A DNA stretch of 64,000 bases from Paramesorhizobium sp049065735 (lineage in GTDB: Bacteria; Pseudomonadota; Alphaproteobacteria; Rhizobiales; Rhizobiaceae), in assembly GCF_049065735.1 (NCBI RefSeq), contig NZ_JBAKHD010000009.1, positions 78,259 through 142,258 on the forward strand, written 5' to 3'. Positions 1 through 8,888 of this stretch are shown here, piece after piece (position 1 is the stretch's first letter; the number at the start of each line of letters is the position of its first letter). Made by a program: the position numbers and the translations under genes. Below the pieces are notes generated by a model. It did no database searches. It was not told the DNA's origin and saw nothing but the letters and a program-made list of their open reading frames with translations.

Positions 1-676
1 CTATGAAGCGATCCGTTATGACTCGGAGCGAAAGCCCATCGCCGAGGTGATCCGGCCCACAAACTTTCCAGGGCTCGACATCATTCCCGCGTCGCTTGAG
101 CTGCAGGAATATGAATACGACACCCCGTTGGCCATGCAGGATCGTACCTCTACGGAAGGCAAGACCTTCTGGAACCGGATCGAGACCGCTCTGCGTGAGG
201 TCGATGAGCGCTATGATATCGTCGTCGTCGATTGCCCGCCACAGCTTGGCTATCTGACGCTGACGGCGCTCGCCGCTGCGACGTCGGTGCTGATCACCGT
301 GCATCCCCAGATGCTGGACCTCATGTCCATGTCACAATTCCTGCTGATGCTCGGCGATATCCTCAAAACCATCCGCCGTGCGGGCGCTCCTGTCGATCTC
401 GACTGGTTCCGCTATCTCATCACGCGATACGAGCCGATGGACGTGCCGCAGGCGCAGATGGTCGGCTTCATGCAGTCCATGCTGGCGAAGCAGATGCTGA
501 AAAACCCTATGCTGAAATCGACCGCGATTTCGGATGCTGGCCTCACCAAGCAGACGCTCTATGAAGTCGATAAGTCCGCGATGACCCGCTCGACCTATGA
601 GCGCGCGATGGAATCGCTGGAGGCCGTTAATTCGGAGATTCGCGAGCTGATCCACGAGGCGTGGGGTCGAAAATAG
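1..676 (+). CDS. repA: RepA, ParA-like partition ATPase (5' end missing)
   Basis: This is the C-terminal part (about 224 residues) of the RepA partition ATPase of a repABC replicon. The reading frame is open from base 2, so the true start lies outside the window; the GTG at 47 is internal. The segment VVVDCPPQLG (bases about 218-247) is the conserved ParA-family strand and loop ending in DxPP, which helps bind nucleotide; the N-terminal Walker A region is not in the window. RepA acts with RepB to segregate the replicon and autorepresses the operon in known repABC systems. It is followed after 70 bases by repB, in the canonical order repA-repB-repC. Confidence 0.95.
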   Translation, partial: YEAIRYDSERKPIAEVIRPTNFPGLDIIPASLELQEYEYDTPLAMQDRTSTEGKTFWNRIETALREVDERYDIVVVDCPPQLGYLTLTALAAATSVLITVHPQMLDLMSMSQFLLMLGDILKTIRRAGAPVDLDWFRYLITRYEPMDVPQAQMVGFMQSMLAKQMLKNPMLKSTAISDAGLTKQTLYEVDKSAMTRSTYERAMESLEAVNSEIRELIHEAWGRK

Positions 677-746
677 GTAGACCGCCGTCTAAAAGCGTAA
701 TTTTTTGTGGAAAAACAGATGGCTAGATACGAACGAAGATGGGCAA

Positions 747-1736
747 ATGGCTAGGAAAAACATTTTTGGCAATCTGATGCAGGCGGAGACGTCCGATTCC
801 GCTGAGGATAGCGTTCCGGAATCCGGTTTCCTCAAATTCGGCGCCGCTAAATCGATATCCTCCTCGATCGACGAACTGGCCCGGCAGGCCTCCAAGCTCA
901 CCGAGGGTGAGACGATTGTCGAAATCGATCCCAGTCTCATCGACGGCTCTTTCGTCACCGACCGTATGAAAGCGGATGATGAAGCCTATCAGGAATTGCT
1001 CGCCGCTATCAGGGAGAGGGGGCAGGATACGCCCGTCCTCATTCGTCCGCATCCTGAACAGAGTGGCCGCTACATGATCGTGTTCGGCCACCGGCGGCTG
1101 CGTGTCGCCCGGGAGCTGGGACGTCCGGTTCGCGCCGTGGTCAAGGCGCTTGCCGATATCGATCATATTATCGCGCAGGGACAGGAGAACGCAGCCCGTG
1201 CCAATCTGACCTTTATCGAGCGCGTCCTTTTCGCCGAAAGGCTGGAGCGGCTCGGCTATGGGCGCGAAACCATTCAGTCGGCGCTATCGGTCGATTACCA
1301 GACGCTGAGCAAGATGCTGACCATTCCAAAGGCGATCCCGGCTGAGGTCATCGAGGCGATCGGCCCGGCAAAGGGTGTCGGCCGTGACCGCTGGCTTGAG
1401 CTGCGCAAGCTGATCGAGCGTCCGAAAAACACCGAGGCGGCGCTGGCGCTCGCCACAAGCCCGGAATTTGCGGAAACGGAGCAGGACCAGCGCTTCGACC
1501 TGATGTTCAATCATCTGAACGGCGCGAGCAAAAAGCCCGTCAAGAAGACCATTCAGCCGCGCCCGACGCGTGCCTGGTCGGCTGCAGACAACCGCGTGAC
1601 GGGCGATATCCGCAATACCGGAAAGAGCTTCAATCTGGCGCTGAAGGCGCGGGATGCAGGCAAGTTCGGTGAATATCTGGCGGCGAATCTCGACCGCTTC
1701 TATGCAGAATTCCGGCAATCGGAAAAGGACAGGTAA
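747..1736 (+). CDS. repB: RepB, ParB-like centromere-binding protein
   Basis: A 329-residue RepB. The start at 747 gives MARKNIFGNL, the usual RepB N-terminus, whereas the frame stays open to 705 without family resemblance. The ParB/Srx-type nuclease-like fold is visible around residues 85-150, with the GHRR motif (FGHRRLRVA) that forms the CTP-binding site in ParB proteins, and then QENAARANLTFIE, the ParB box II region. The central part carries the helix-turn-helix used for parS binding. It partners RepA in partition and in operon repression. The gene ends 164 bases before repC, and that gap holds the antisense RNA gene. Confidence 0.95.
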   Translation: MARKNIFGNLMQAETSDSAEDSVPESGFLKFGAAKSISSSIDELARQASKLTEGETIVEIDPSLIDGSFVTDRMKADDEAYQELLAAIRERGQDTPVLIRPHPEQSGRYMIVFGHRRLRVARELGRPVRAVVKALADIDHIIAQGQENAARANLTFIERVLFAERLERLGYGRETIQSALSVDYQTLSKMLTIPKAIPAEVIEAIGPAKGVGRDRWLELRKLIERPKNTEAALALATSPEFAETEQDQRFDLMFNHLNGASKKPVKKTIQPRPTRAWSAADNRVTGDIRNTGKSFNLALKARDAGKFGEYLAANLDRFYAEFRQSEKDR

Positions 1737-1756
1737 CAGGAGACTAAACCCGCAAA

Positions 1757-1806
1757 AGAAAAAGGCCCCCAGCGACGCAGTCGTGGAAGCCCTTCTCAGA
1801 TGTAGC
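1757..1806 (-). ncRNA. Antisense ctRNA of the repABC cassette (incompatibility RNA)
   Basis: The repB-repC gap carries a complete minus-strand transcription unit of about 50 nt. A -35 TTGACA (1836-1841) and -10 GATTCT (1813-1818) are separated by 17 bp, and a terminator hairpin lies at 1764-1791: GGCTTCCACGAC pairs with GTCGCTGGGGGCC using one bulge and G-U pairs, followed by TTTTTCTTTT. In characterised repABC plasmids a small counter-transcribed RNA from this place represses repC expression and determines incompatibility. Size, position and orientation all match. The exact 5' end is inferred from the promoter spacing. Confidence 0.85.
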
Positions 1807-1812
1807 GATCAG

Positions 1813-1841
1813 AGAATCTCATTTCCACGAATCACTGTCAA
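1813..1841 (-). promoter_or_regulatory. Sigma-70 type promoter of the repABC antisense RNA
   Basis: Read on the minus strand, TTGACA (1836-1841), a 17-bp spacer and GATTCT (1813-1818). The -35 box is a perfect consensus match and the -10 matches at three of six positions including the final T. Transcription would start near 1806 and run away from repC. Confidence 0.75.
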
Positions 1842-1900
1842 GAGTCTTTAGCGTCTTTTGGGCGAGCGGATTTCTTTTGCCTCCAAGAAGGTGAAGGAAA

Positions 1901-3106
1901 ATGGAGATTGGCAACATAACGACGCCCTTTGGGCGGCGGCCGATGACGCTTGCCATGTTGGCAAATCAGATCAATGCCCAGGAAACGGGGCTCAGCAAGG
2001 CCGTGGACAAGTGGCAGATTTATCGCTGGCTTTGCGAAGGCAAGGCTCTCATCGGCATTTCGGACCGCTCGCTGGCCGTGCTCAATGCGCTGCTGACGTT
2101 CTATCCGGAAAACGAGCTCGCCCAGGAGCATGGGCTTGTCGTCTTCCCATCGAACGCCCAGCTTGCCTTGCGCGCGCATGGCATGGCGGACGCAACACTG
2201 CGCCGGCATCTGGCCGCGCTGGTAGATTGCGGACTGATCATTCGACGCGACAGTCCAAACGGCAAGCGATATGCCCGCAAGGGCAGGGGAGGGGAGATCG
2301 ATGAGGCTTTCGGTTTCTCTCTCGCGCCTTTGCTGGTTCGCGCCGATGAGTTCAAGCAGAACGCGGAACTGGTAAGAGCCGAAGCGAAAGCCTTGCATCT
2401 CGCCCGTGAGCAGATCACGCTCCATCGCCGGGACATCCAGAAGCTGATCGAGGTCGCCGCAGGAGAGCGCATTCCCGGCGACTGGGACGTGCTGTGGGCG
2501 CGTTTCAGAGCCATCGTCGAAGCTATTCCGCGCCGCGCCGAGCGGATCGAACTGGAGAAGATTGCCGCAGAACTCGCAGACTTGCGCGTCAGCGTCGCCA
2601 AGCTGTTGGAATTACACGTAAATGCTCAAAATGTGGGCGGCAATGAGTCCCAGAATGAGCGGCAGCAATCTAGTTCAGATACCAAAATCCTTATTGAATC
2701 AGGTTTAATTTCAAAAAAGGATTTGAATGAAAATCAGGCAAACACACAAATCAGGAAGCCCGTGGAAGCCTATCCGCTCGAACTGGTCCTCCGTGCGTGC
2801 CCTGACATTGCCGATTACGCCCCTCACGGCATCGGCAATTGGCGCGATCTGGCGGCCATTGCCGCGCAGGTCAAAAACTATCTCGGCATTTCGGCCCCGG
2901 TTTATCACGAGGCGGTTCAGGCGCTCGGAACAGAAAATACGGCTGCGACCATCGCCTGCATGCTGCAGCGCGCAAGCCAGATCGCCTCTCCCGGGGGCTA
3001 TTTGCGCATCCTGACACGCAAGGCGAGGGCAGGGGAGTTCTCCGTCGGACCCATGCTGATGGCTGCCTTGAAAGCCAATAGCTCCACAGCAGGAATGGCG
3101 GTATGA
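1901..3106 (+). CDS. repC: RepC, replication initiator
   Basis: A 401-residue RepC initiator, full length for the family. The start at 1901 follows GAAGGTGAAGGA and gives the typical N-terminus with GRRPMTLAMLANQ. The N-terminal half contains a winged-helix DNA-binding region (about 75-130, with FPSNAQLALRAHGMADATLRRHLAALVDCGLI), followed by a predicted coiled stretch (160-240) and a C-terminal domain after an AT-rich linker. RepC binds the origin located inside its own coding sequence in studied systems. Its translation is probably controlled by the antisense RNA upstream. This cassette makes the replicon a repABC chromid or megaplasmid. Confidence 0.95.
   Translation: MEIGNITTPFGRRPMTLAMLANQINAQETGLSKAVDKWQIYRWLCEGKALIGISDRSLAVLNALLTFYPENELAQEHGLVVFPSNAQLALRAHGMADATLRRHLAALVDCGLIIRRDSPNGKRYARKGRGGEIDEAFGFSLAPLLVRADEFKQNAELVRAEAKALHLAREQITLHRRDIQKLIEVAAGERIPGDWDVLWARFRAIVEAIPRRAERIELEKIAAELADLRVSVAKLLELHVNAQNVGGNESQNERQQSSSDTKILIESGLISKKDLNENQANTQIRKPVEAYPLELVLRACPDIADYAPHGIGNWRDLAAIAAQVKNYLGISAPVYHEAVQALGTENTAATIACMLQRASQIASPGGYLRILTRKARAGEFSVGPMLMAALKANSSTAGMAV
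2608..2757 (+). other. AT-rich segment inside repC, candidate origin of replication
   Basis: Roughly 150 bases within repC are clearly richer in A and T than the rest of the gene, with runs such as ATTGAATCAGGTTTAATTTC followed by an A tract (about 2692-2720), and encode a low-complexity Asn/Gln/Ser-rich linker. In Rhizobiales repABC replicons the origin (oriV) has been mapped to an AT-rich stretch inside repC. The position matches, but no repeat (iteron) was identified, so the limits are approximate. Confidence 0.6.
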
Positions 3107-3195
3107 AACAGGGTCTCAAACTTGCCGACAGGTCCGGCGGTTTATCTTGGCATCTTCCGGTGAAACCGCCGTTGCGTGATCGTACCCATCGAACG

Positions 3196-4017
3196 CTATT
3201 TGGAACCGGCACCTTCCGCCGCAGGTCCAGCCAGATGCAGTTCCGTGCGGCTCTCGTCCAGTATCCTCTTAAGGTTGCCGGTAGGAAGCGCGTCGGTGAC
3301 GATCATATCCGCTTCGGTGATCGAGCCCAGGCGCACGAGCGCGCGGCGTCCGAATTTGCTGCCATCGATGGCCAATATCACCCGGCCCGCCTGTTGCATC
3401 GCCGCGCGAACGGCGGCCACTTCTGCATAATCGTCGTCGCCGATATCGCCATCCTCATCGATACCGCTGACAGAGATGATGACGTAATCGAACTTGAAGG
3501 CCCGGATGAATTCAGGTGCATTCTGGCTGAAGACGCCGGCATCCACCTGCCGCACGAAACCGCCGGGAACCGCGATGGTAAAATCCGTGGCTTCGCTCAA
3601 GCTGGTCGCAACGCGGAGGCTATATGTGACGACACGCAATCCCTTGCGCGCCGTGAGCGCGCGCGCCACCGCCTCGCAGGTCGTGCCCGTGTCGATGAAG
3701 ACCGAAGCGTTGTCGGGCAGAAGTGCGGCCACGCGCTTGCCGATCGCCTCCTTGCGCTCCGCATTGACCACGCGCCGCTCGCGATAGACGACCGGATCGA
3801 GCGGTGTGGAAGCGACAGCCCCGCCATGCAACCGGCGAACCTTGCCCTGCCGCTCGAGCGCCATGATATCCCGGCGGGCCGTCTGAGTGGTCACAGAAAA
3901 GCGGGCGGCAATCTCCTCAAGCGATATATAATGATTTTCCGCGAGGTAACGGACGAGATAGGCCTGCCTGCGCGCCTTCTTGCCGTCCTCATCCCCCGGC
4001 TGCTCCTCAATATGCAT
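3196..4017 (-). CDS. DeoR/GlpR-family transcriptional regulator
   Basis: A 273-residue DeoR-type repressor. Residues about 15-65 form the DeoR winged helix (YISLEEIAARFSVTTQTARRDI, then GKVRRLHGGA). The C-terminal sugar-phosphate sensor domain shows IDTGTTCEAVARAL, the phosphate-binding D-x-G-T-T segment of the DeoRC fold, and AIDGSKFGRRALV near the end. DeoR-family members usually sense phosphorylated sugars and repress catabolic operons. No catabolic operon is adjacent: repC lies on one side and a divergent lipid kinase on the other, so target and ligand are unknown. The ATG at 4017 follows GGAAAG at plausible spacing. Confidence 0.88.
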   Translation of the reverse strand: MHIEEQPGDEDGKKARRQAYLVRYLAENHYISLEEIAARFSVTTQTARRDIMALERQGKVRRLHGGAVASTPLDPVVYRERRVVNAERKEAIGKRVAALLPDNASVFIDTGTTCEAVARALTARKGLRVVTYSLRVATSLSEATDFTIAVPGGFVRQVDAGVFSQNAPEFIRAFKFDYVIISVSGIDEDGDIGDDDYAEVAAVRAAMQQAGRVILAIDGSKFGRRALVRLGSITEADMIVTDALPTGNLKRILDESRTELHLAGPAAEGAGSK

Positions 4018-4191
4018 GCTGTCTTTCCGTTCCTCAAAATATCATCGAATATTATGCGGCCGGCATGGCCGCGATAAAGCACATGCCGCCTGCTTGCGCC
4101 GCTTTCAAATGATATTTTTATTGCCGAAGTATAAGCTGCCGGCCGATCAGCCGTATGGACGGGACAGGCGCGACATTATAGGAAGCCAGGC

Positions 4192-5061
4192 ATGACGGGC
4201 ATCGCACTTCTTCTTGTAAATCCAAATTCCCGCCAGGGGCGCGAAAGCCTGCCGAAAGTGCGCGAATTGCTGCGCCAGGCGGGCGTCGAATTCATCGAGC
4301 TGCCTCACGATAGCGGCGAGACGCCCGCCGATGCGATCATAAACAGAGCGGCGCAGGTTGACCGGGTCATCGTTGGCGGCGGTGATGGCAGCCTCAATGC
4401 CGCTGCAAAAGGATTGCTGGCCACCGGGCTGCCGCTGGGCGTCTTGCCTTTGGGCACGGCCAATGATTTCGCGCGCACGGTCGGCCTTCCGTTCCAGCTC
4501 ACGGCAGCGGTGAAGATCATAGCCGAAGGGAAAACAGCAAAGGTCGATCTTGGCGACGCCAATGGTCACCCGTTTTTCAATGTCGCCAGCGTCGGTTTCA
4601 GCGCGGAGCTTGCCGCCTCGTTAACGCAAGAGGCGAAGAAGCGGTGGGGGAAGCTGGGCTACGGCATCGTCGCGGCACGGCTGCTCGCCAACTCGCGCCT
4701 GTTTACAGCCATTCTGGAACATGACGGACAAACCAAAGGGCTTCGAACCTTTCAGGTCTCGGTCGGAAATGGACGCTTTTATGGTGGCGGCATGAAAGTA
4801 CACACCGACGCGACCGTTTTCGACGGCATGCTCGACGTGTTCAGCCTGGAGGTAAACCATTGGTGGAAGCTGCTGGCCCTGCTTCCTAGCCTCCGCCGTG
4901 GGACTCACGGCCAATCCGACGATGTTCGCGCCTTTTCCACGCGTGAGCTCACCATAAGTACCCGCAAGCCCATGCCGGTCAATCTGGATGGAGAACTGAA
5001 GACGCGAACGCCGGTGAAATTTACCATCCGGGAAAAGGCCATTGCGGTGTTCGTGAAGTGA
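4192..5061 (+). CDS. YegS/DagK-type lipid kinase
   Basis: A 289-residue diacylglycerol/lipid kinase family protein. The catalytic N-terminal domain has the nucleotide-binding signature VGGGDGSLNAAA (about residues 62-73), the GTANDFARTVGLP motif (93-105) and the metal-site region KVDLGDANGHPFFNVASVGF. The C-terminal beta-sandwich includes NLDGELKTRTPV (conserved DGE). Members phosphorylate lipids such as diacylglycerol, phosphatidylglycerol or related molecules at the cytoplasmic membrane; the substrate here cannot be read from sequence. It is divergent from the DeoR regulator, with about 175 bases between them, and is 98 bases upstream of the gamma-glutamyltransferase gene on the same strand. 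Confidence 0.9.
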   Translation: MTGIALLLVNPNSRQGRESLPKVRELLRQAGVEFIELPHDSGETPADAIINRAAQVDRVIVGGGDGSLNAAAKGLLATGLPLGVLPLGTANDFARTVGLPFQLTAAVKIIAEGKTAKVDLGDANGHPFFNVASVGFSAELAASLTQEAKKRWGKLGYGIVAARLLANSRLFTAILEHDGQTKGLRTFQVSVGNGRFYGGGMKVHTDATVFDGMLDVFSLEVNHWWKLLALLPSLRRGTHGQSDDVRAFSTRELTISTRKPMPVNLDGELKTRTPVKFTIREKAIAVFVK

Positions 5062-5159
5062 AAGCGGGCAGTTCGTCATGCGGCACCCCACTTTTGTAGG
5101 CTTGACGAGGGGCCCGCAAAGCTCGAACCTCCATTGTCTTGATAGTGGGAGGAACGAAC

Positions 5160-6917
5160 ATGAATACTCTGTACAGCCGAGTGACTGCCGTTCTTGTCGC
5201 CTTCGGTGTCGGCCTGTCCACGCCGGTGGCGGTCTTCGCCGCATCGCCCGAACCGGTCGAAGGCCGGCATGGGATGGTGGTTACGGCGCAGCACCTTGCA
5301 TCGGATGTCGGCGTCGAGGTTCTCAAGAATGGCGGCAATGCGGTGGATGCCGCCGTGGCCGTCGGCTATGCTCTTGCCGTCGTCTATCCCGAGGCGGGAA
5401 ATATTGGCGGCGGCGGCTTTATGACCATTCGTCTCAAGGATGGGAAGACGACCTTTCTCGATTTTCGCGAACGCGCACCGCTTGCCGCAACACGGACAAT
5501 GTATCTCGACGACAAGGGCAACCCGGTTAAGGGCTTGAGCACGGACGGCTATCTGGCTGTCGGCGTGCCGGGTTCGGTGCTGGGGCTGGAAACCGCCAGA
5601 AGCCGCTACGGCACCAAATCGCGGCAGGAACTGATGGAACCAGCGATCAAGCTCGCTAAGGACGGTTTTGTCCTCAGCGATGGCGATGTCGCTTCGCTCA
5701 CCGAAAGTGCCGAGACGCTGGCGAAGGATCCGGCTGCCGCCGCCATTTTCCTTAAGCCCGATGGCAAGCCCTATGCGGCAGGCGATACATTGGTGCAGGC
5801 CGATCTCGCCCAGTCGCTTGCTCTCATCTCCGACCAGGGGCCGGATGCCTTCTACAAGGGGCCGATTGCGGATGCGATCGTCAAGGCAAGCCAGGAGAAG
5901 AAAGGCATTCTCGCCAAGGAGGATTTCGAGCAATATCAGGTGCGGGAAATGGAGCCGGTGAAATGCAATTATCGCGGCTATGATATCTTTTCCTCGCCGC
6001 CGCCAAGCTCCGGCGGCGTGATCATATGCGAGATTCTCAATATCCTCGAAGGCTATCCGATCTCCTATCTGGGCTATGGCTCGACCGATACGGTTCATCT
6101 CATGGTCGAGGCGATGCGCCATGCCTATGTCGACCGCAACACCGCGCTGGGCGACCCGGATTTCGTGCAGAATCCGACCGGAAAGCTGCTCGACGAGGAT
6201 TATGCCCGGCAGATCCGCGAAAAGATCAGCCCGTTCAAGGCGGGCGTCTCGCAGGATTTGATGCCGAAGGGATTTGGTGAAAGCACGGAGACAACGCATT
6301 ATTCAATCATCGACGACGACGGAAACGCTGTCGCGGTGACCTATACGCTCAACGGCTCTTATGGCGCCGGGGTCGTTGCGCCCGGAACCGGCATTCTTCT
6401 CAACAATGAGATGGACGATTTCACCGCGAAGCCCGGCGTCCCCAATCTTTACGGCCTGGTGCAGGGCGAGGCAAATGCCATAGCGCCGAAGAAAACGCCG
6501 CTCTCATCGATGAGCCCTACGATCTTGGCGAAGGATGGCAAGCCGTTCATGGTCATCGGCAGCCCGGGCGGCTCACGGATCATCACCATCACGCTCGAAG
6601 CGATCATCAATGTCATCGATCACGGCATGAACATTCAGGAAGCAATCGACGCGCCGCGCATCCATCACCAATGGCTGCCGGACAGGGTTTATATGGAGCC
6701 TTACGCCCTGTCACCGGATACGCAGCGGTTGCTGACCCAGATGGGGCATGACGTCCGCGTCGACGATGACTGGCCGGTATGGGGGAAGGCTGCCGGAATA
6801 CTGGTCGGTGGGAAAAGCCTCGCCGACATCGAGAAAACCGGCAACACCGATGGCGGCAATCGCTATTATGGTGCCATCGACAGCCGTGCCGCATCGGGCG
6901 CGGCGCGCGGCTACTGA
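5160..6917 (+). CDS. ggt: Gamma-glutamyltransferase (periplasmic, Ntn hydrolase)
   Basis: A 585-residue gamma-glutamyltranspeptidase proenzyme. ATG at 5160 is chosen because GGAGG precedes it at good spacing and it opens directly into a signal peptide (about residues 1-27, ending PVAVFA). The autoprocessing site is TTHYS, with the nucleophile Thr378 becoming the N-terminus of the small subunit, followed by the family signature VTYTLNGSYGAG. GNIGGGGFM and GSPGGSRI (substrate loop) are also present. The enzyme cleaves glutathione and other gamma-glutamyl compounds in the periplasm. The dipeptidase downstream, convergent, could hydrolyse the released Cys-Gly; that pairing is inferred from proximity. 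Confidence 0.95.
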   Translation: MNTLYSRVTAVLVAFGVGLSTPVAVFAASPEPVEGRHGMVVTAQHLASDVGVEVLKNGGNAVDAAVAVGYALAVVYPEAGNIGGGGFMTIRLKDGKTTFLDFRERAPLAATRTMYLDDKGNPVKGLSTDGYLAVGVPGSVLGLETARSRYGTKSRQELMEPAIKLAKDGFVLSDGDVASLTESAETLAKDPAAAAIFLKPDGKPYAAGDTLVQADLAQSLALISDQGPDAFYKGPIADAIVKASQEKKGILAKEDFEQYQVREMEPVKCNYRGYDIFSSPPPSSGGVIICEILNILEGYPISYLGYGSTDTVHLMVEAMRHAYVDRNTALGDPDFVQNPTGKLLDEDYARQIREKISPFKAGVSQDLMPKGFGESTETTHYSIIDDDGNAVAVTYTLNGSYGAGVVAPGTGILLNNEMDDFTAKPGVPNLYGLVQGEANAIAPKKTPLSSMSPTILAKDGKPFMVIGSPGGSRIITITLEAIINVIDHGMNIQEAIDAPRIHHQWLPDRVYMEPYALSPDTQRLLTQMGHDVRVDDDWPVWGKAAGILVGGKSLADIEKTGNTDGGNRYYGAIDSRAASGAARGY

Positions 6918-6937
6918 CGCATTCTGCTTCGTAGCCG

Positions 6938-6968
6938 AGTGGCGGCGGTCATCCCGCCGCCACTTTTT
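6938..6968 (+). terminator. Rho-independent terminator after ggt
   Basis: An 11-bp perfect stem, AGTGGCGGCGG (6938-6948) with CCGCCGCCACT (6954-6964), a 5-base loop and a following T run. It ends the ggt transcript and sits between ggt and the convergent dipeptidase gene. Confidence 0.9.
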
Positions 6969-6991
6969 ATGGGGCGGTTCGGGTTTGCGTT

Positions 6992-8029
6992 TCAAGCAGT
7001 CCAACTGCGTTCCAACACACTGATCCAATTTCCATGCGCTATTTTCGCGATCTCCTGCTCGTTGAAGCCATGGGTGCGAAGGGCCTCGATCAGCTTCGGC
7101 AGGCCGGTTGCATCCTCGAGCGTTTGCGGAATGGTGGTGCCGTCGAAATCCGACCCGAGCGCCACATGGTCGACGCCGATCCGCTCCGCCACATAGGCGA
7201 TGTGGCGGACGAGCAAGTCGAGGCTGGTGTCGGGGTTTTTCACGCCGTCGTCGCGCAGGAAAAGCACGCCGAAATTGATGCCGACGAGGCCGCCCGTGTC
7301 GCGTATCGCGTCGAGCTGCCGGTCCGTAAGGTTGCGGCTATGCGGGCAGAGCGCATGGGCATTGGAGTGGGATGCGACGAGCGGGGCCTTCGAGAGTTTG
7401 GTGATATCCCAGAAGCCTTGCTCGTTCATATGGGACAGATCGATCATGATGCCGAGCTCATTGCAGGCGCGGATCAGATCCTTGCCTGCGTTGCTGAGAC
7501 CTTCGCCGATGTCGGGCGTCGAGGGAAAGCGGAAAGGCACGCCATAGGCAAAGACGTTCGGCCTGCTCCAGACCGGACCGAGCGTCCGCAGCCCGGCCTG
7601 ATGGAGAACATAGAGCGCGTCGAGATCAGCCGCAATCGCCTCTGCGCCCTCGATGTGAAAGACGGCGGCGAATTGTCCTTTCTCAATCGAGTTCCTGATA
7701 TCTTCCGCCGTACGGCAGATTTTGACCGCGCCTGCGGACTGCGCCTCAATCTCGAAGAGGATGCGCGCCATCGCCAGTGTCTCGTTGAGCGCATCTGGCT
7801 GAGCGGGCGTCAGGAAGTCTCCGTTTACGTCCTTCTGGTTCAAAGGCGAGGGGACATAGACGGCGCAAAGGCCGCCCGCGAGACCGCCCTTTCGCGCGCG
7901 GGGGAGGTCGATGTGGCCAGCCGCTTCCCCTTCCAAGAAGGCTTCCACCGGCGCGCGGCGGCCCTGCCGGAGCCGCAGAAGCACGTCATTATGGCCGTCG
8001 AACACAGGGAAAGGGGAGGTATCGGTCAT
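6992..8029 (-). CDS. Membrane dipeptidase family protein (peptidase M19)
   Basis: A 345-residue M19 (renal dipeptidase family) zinc dipeptidase. VFDGHNDVLLRL near the N-terminus supplies the H-x-D zinc ligands, HIEGAEAI the bridging glutamate, and DLSHMNEQGFWDI with ASHSNAHAL the second histidine pair; GSDFDGTTIP near the C-terminus carries the conserved aspartate. The frame is open far upstream, but ATG at 8029 gives the family N-terminus. No signal peptide is apparent, so the enzyme is probably cytoplasmic. M19 enzymes hydrolyse dipeptides such as Cys-Gly and some also D-amino-acid-containing dipeptides. It faces ggt tail to tail. Confidence 0.92.
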   Translation of the reverse strand: MTDTSPFPVFDGHNDVLLRLRQGRRAPVEAFLEGEAAGHIDLPRARKGGLAGGLCAVYVPSPLNQKDVNGDFLTPAQPDALNETLAMARILFEIEAQSAGAVKICRTAEDIRNSIEKGQFAAVFHIEGAEAIAADLDALYVLHQAGLRTLGPVWSRPNVFAYGVPFRFPSTPDIGEGLSNAGKDLIRACNELGIMIDLSHMNEQGFWDITKLSKAPLVASHSNAHALCPHSRNLTDRQLDAIRDTGGLVGINFGVLFLRDDGVKNPDTSLDLLVRHIAYVAERIGVDHVALGSDFDGTTIPQTLEDATGLPKLIEALRTHGFNEQEIAKIAHGNWISVLERSWTA

Positions 8030-8312
8030 GATAGAAATCCGAAAAAGAGGGAAGGAAGCGTCTTTATCATCGGCCAAGACATAACAAAACGGAATAGTTT
8101 CAGACTGGCATTGCGACCACGGCGGTCGACATGATGCAGTCGCGCGGCCGCCAGCGCATCGATGGGCCAGGCGCGGAATTTTCTTCCCGTTTGCGCGCCG
8201 TATGCACAATAGAATTTCCTTGGACGGACGGAATTTATGATCCTGTAGCCGTAAACCGTCGTTAGCAGGTGCTATTTTGCAGCTTCTGCTAATAAATAGG
8301 TGAGGAAACGCG
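8030..8312. other. Divergent promoter region with an inverted repeat
   Basis: This 283-bp gap separates the dipeptidase gene from the AhpD-like gene and must hold both promoters. The clearest feature is the inverted repeat TTAGCAG (8262-8268) and CTGCTAA (8286-8292) with a 17-base spacer, 21 bases before the start codon at 8313. It could be an operator or a leader hairpin for the five-gene unit downstream. No consensus sigma-70 promoter stands out. Confidence 0.35.
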
Positions 8313-8888
8313 ATGTCCCGGCTACCGCTGCGTACGATCGAAGATGCTCCTGAAGAGGCGAAGGAACGGCTGATCGCCGCCGAAAAGAACAATGGTTACC
8401 TGCCCAACCTGCTTCGCGTGCTGGCGAATGCGCCGGTGGCGCTGGAAACCTACCTTACCGTGGGCGGCATCAACGGCCGCGCCTCACTGACACTGGCCGA
8501 GCGCGAAGCGGTCCAGATCACGGCTGCCGCCACCCATGGCTGCGGCTTCTGCGTCGCCGGTCACACCGCCATATCCTACAAGAAGGCAGGGCTCGGCGAA
8601 GAGATCGTCAGCGCGCTGCGTGGAAAGACCGAGGTGCCCGACGCACGGCTCGATGCGGTCGCGCGTTTCACCGAGGCGGTCATCGCCTCGCGCGGCGCCG
8701 TATCCGACGAGGCGCTGGCCGCGTTCAAGGCGGCGGGATTCGATGATCAGCAGGCGCTCGAGGTCGTGCTGGGCGTCAGCCTCGCTACGCTGTGCAATTT
8801 TGCCAACAATCTCGGCCAGCCGCCGCTCAACCCCCAGCTTGAACCCTATCGCTGGGAGCCGGGAAGCGTTCCGGTCGCCGCGGAATGA
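8313..8888 (+). CDS. AhpD-like / carboxymuconolactone decarboxylase family protein
   Basis: A 191-residue protein of the CMD/AhpD fold. The family motif is present as C77-G-F-C80 followed by H84 (GCGFCVAGH), preceded by LAEREAVQITAAA. AhpD-type proteins use this CxxC pair and histidine as a thiol-dependent peroxidase or reductase; others in the family are decarboxylases, so the activity is not certain. GTGAGGAAACGCG precedes the ATG. Its stop overlaps the start of the next gene (ATGA at 8885), which indicates translational coupling with the acyl-CoA-dehydrogenase-like enzyme and, beyond it, an ABC importer. Confidence 0.85.
   Translation: MSRLPLRTIEDAPEEAKERLIAAEKNNGYLPNLLRVLANAPVALETYLTVGGINGRASLTLAEREAVQITAAATHGCGFCVAGHTAISYKKAGLGEEIVSALRGKTEVPDARLDAVARFTEAVIASRGAVSDEALAAFKAAGFDDQQALEVVLGVSLATLCNFANNLGQPPLNPQLEPYRWEPGSVPVAAE

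Noticed and set aside
1737..3195. parS centromere sites
   Set aside because: I looked for the GTT-N4-GC-N4-AAC type palindrome of repABC replicons around repB and repC and found none. The site may lie upstream of repA, outside the window.
3103..4077. 324-residue plus-strand open frame
   Set aside because: It lies opposite the DeoR-type regulator, which has clear family motifs. The frame has no family features or ribosome site and is a GC-rich antisense shadow.
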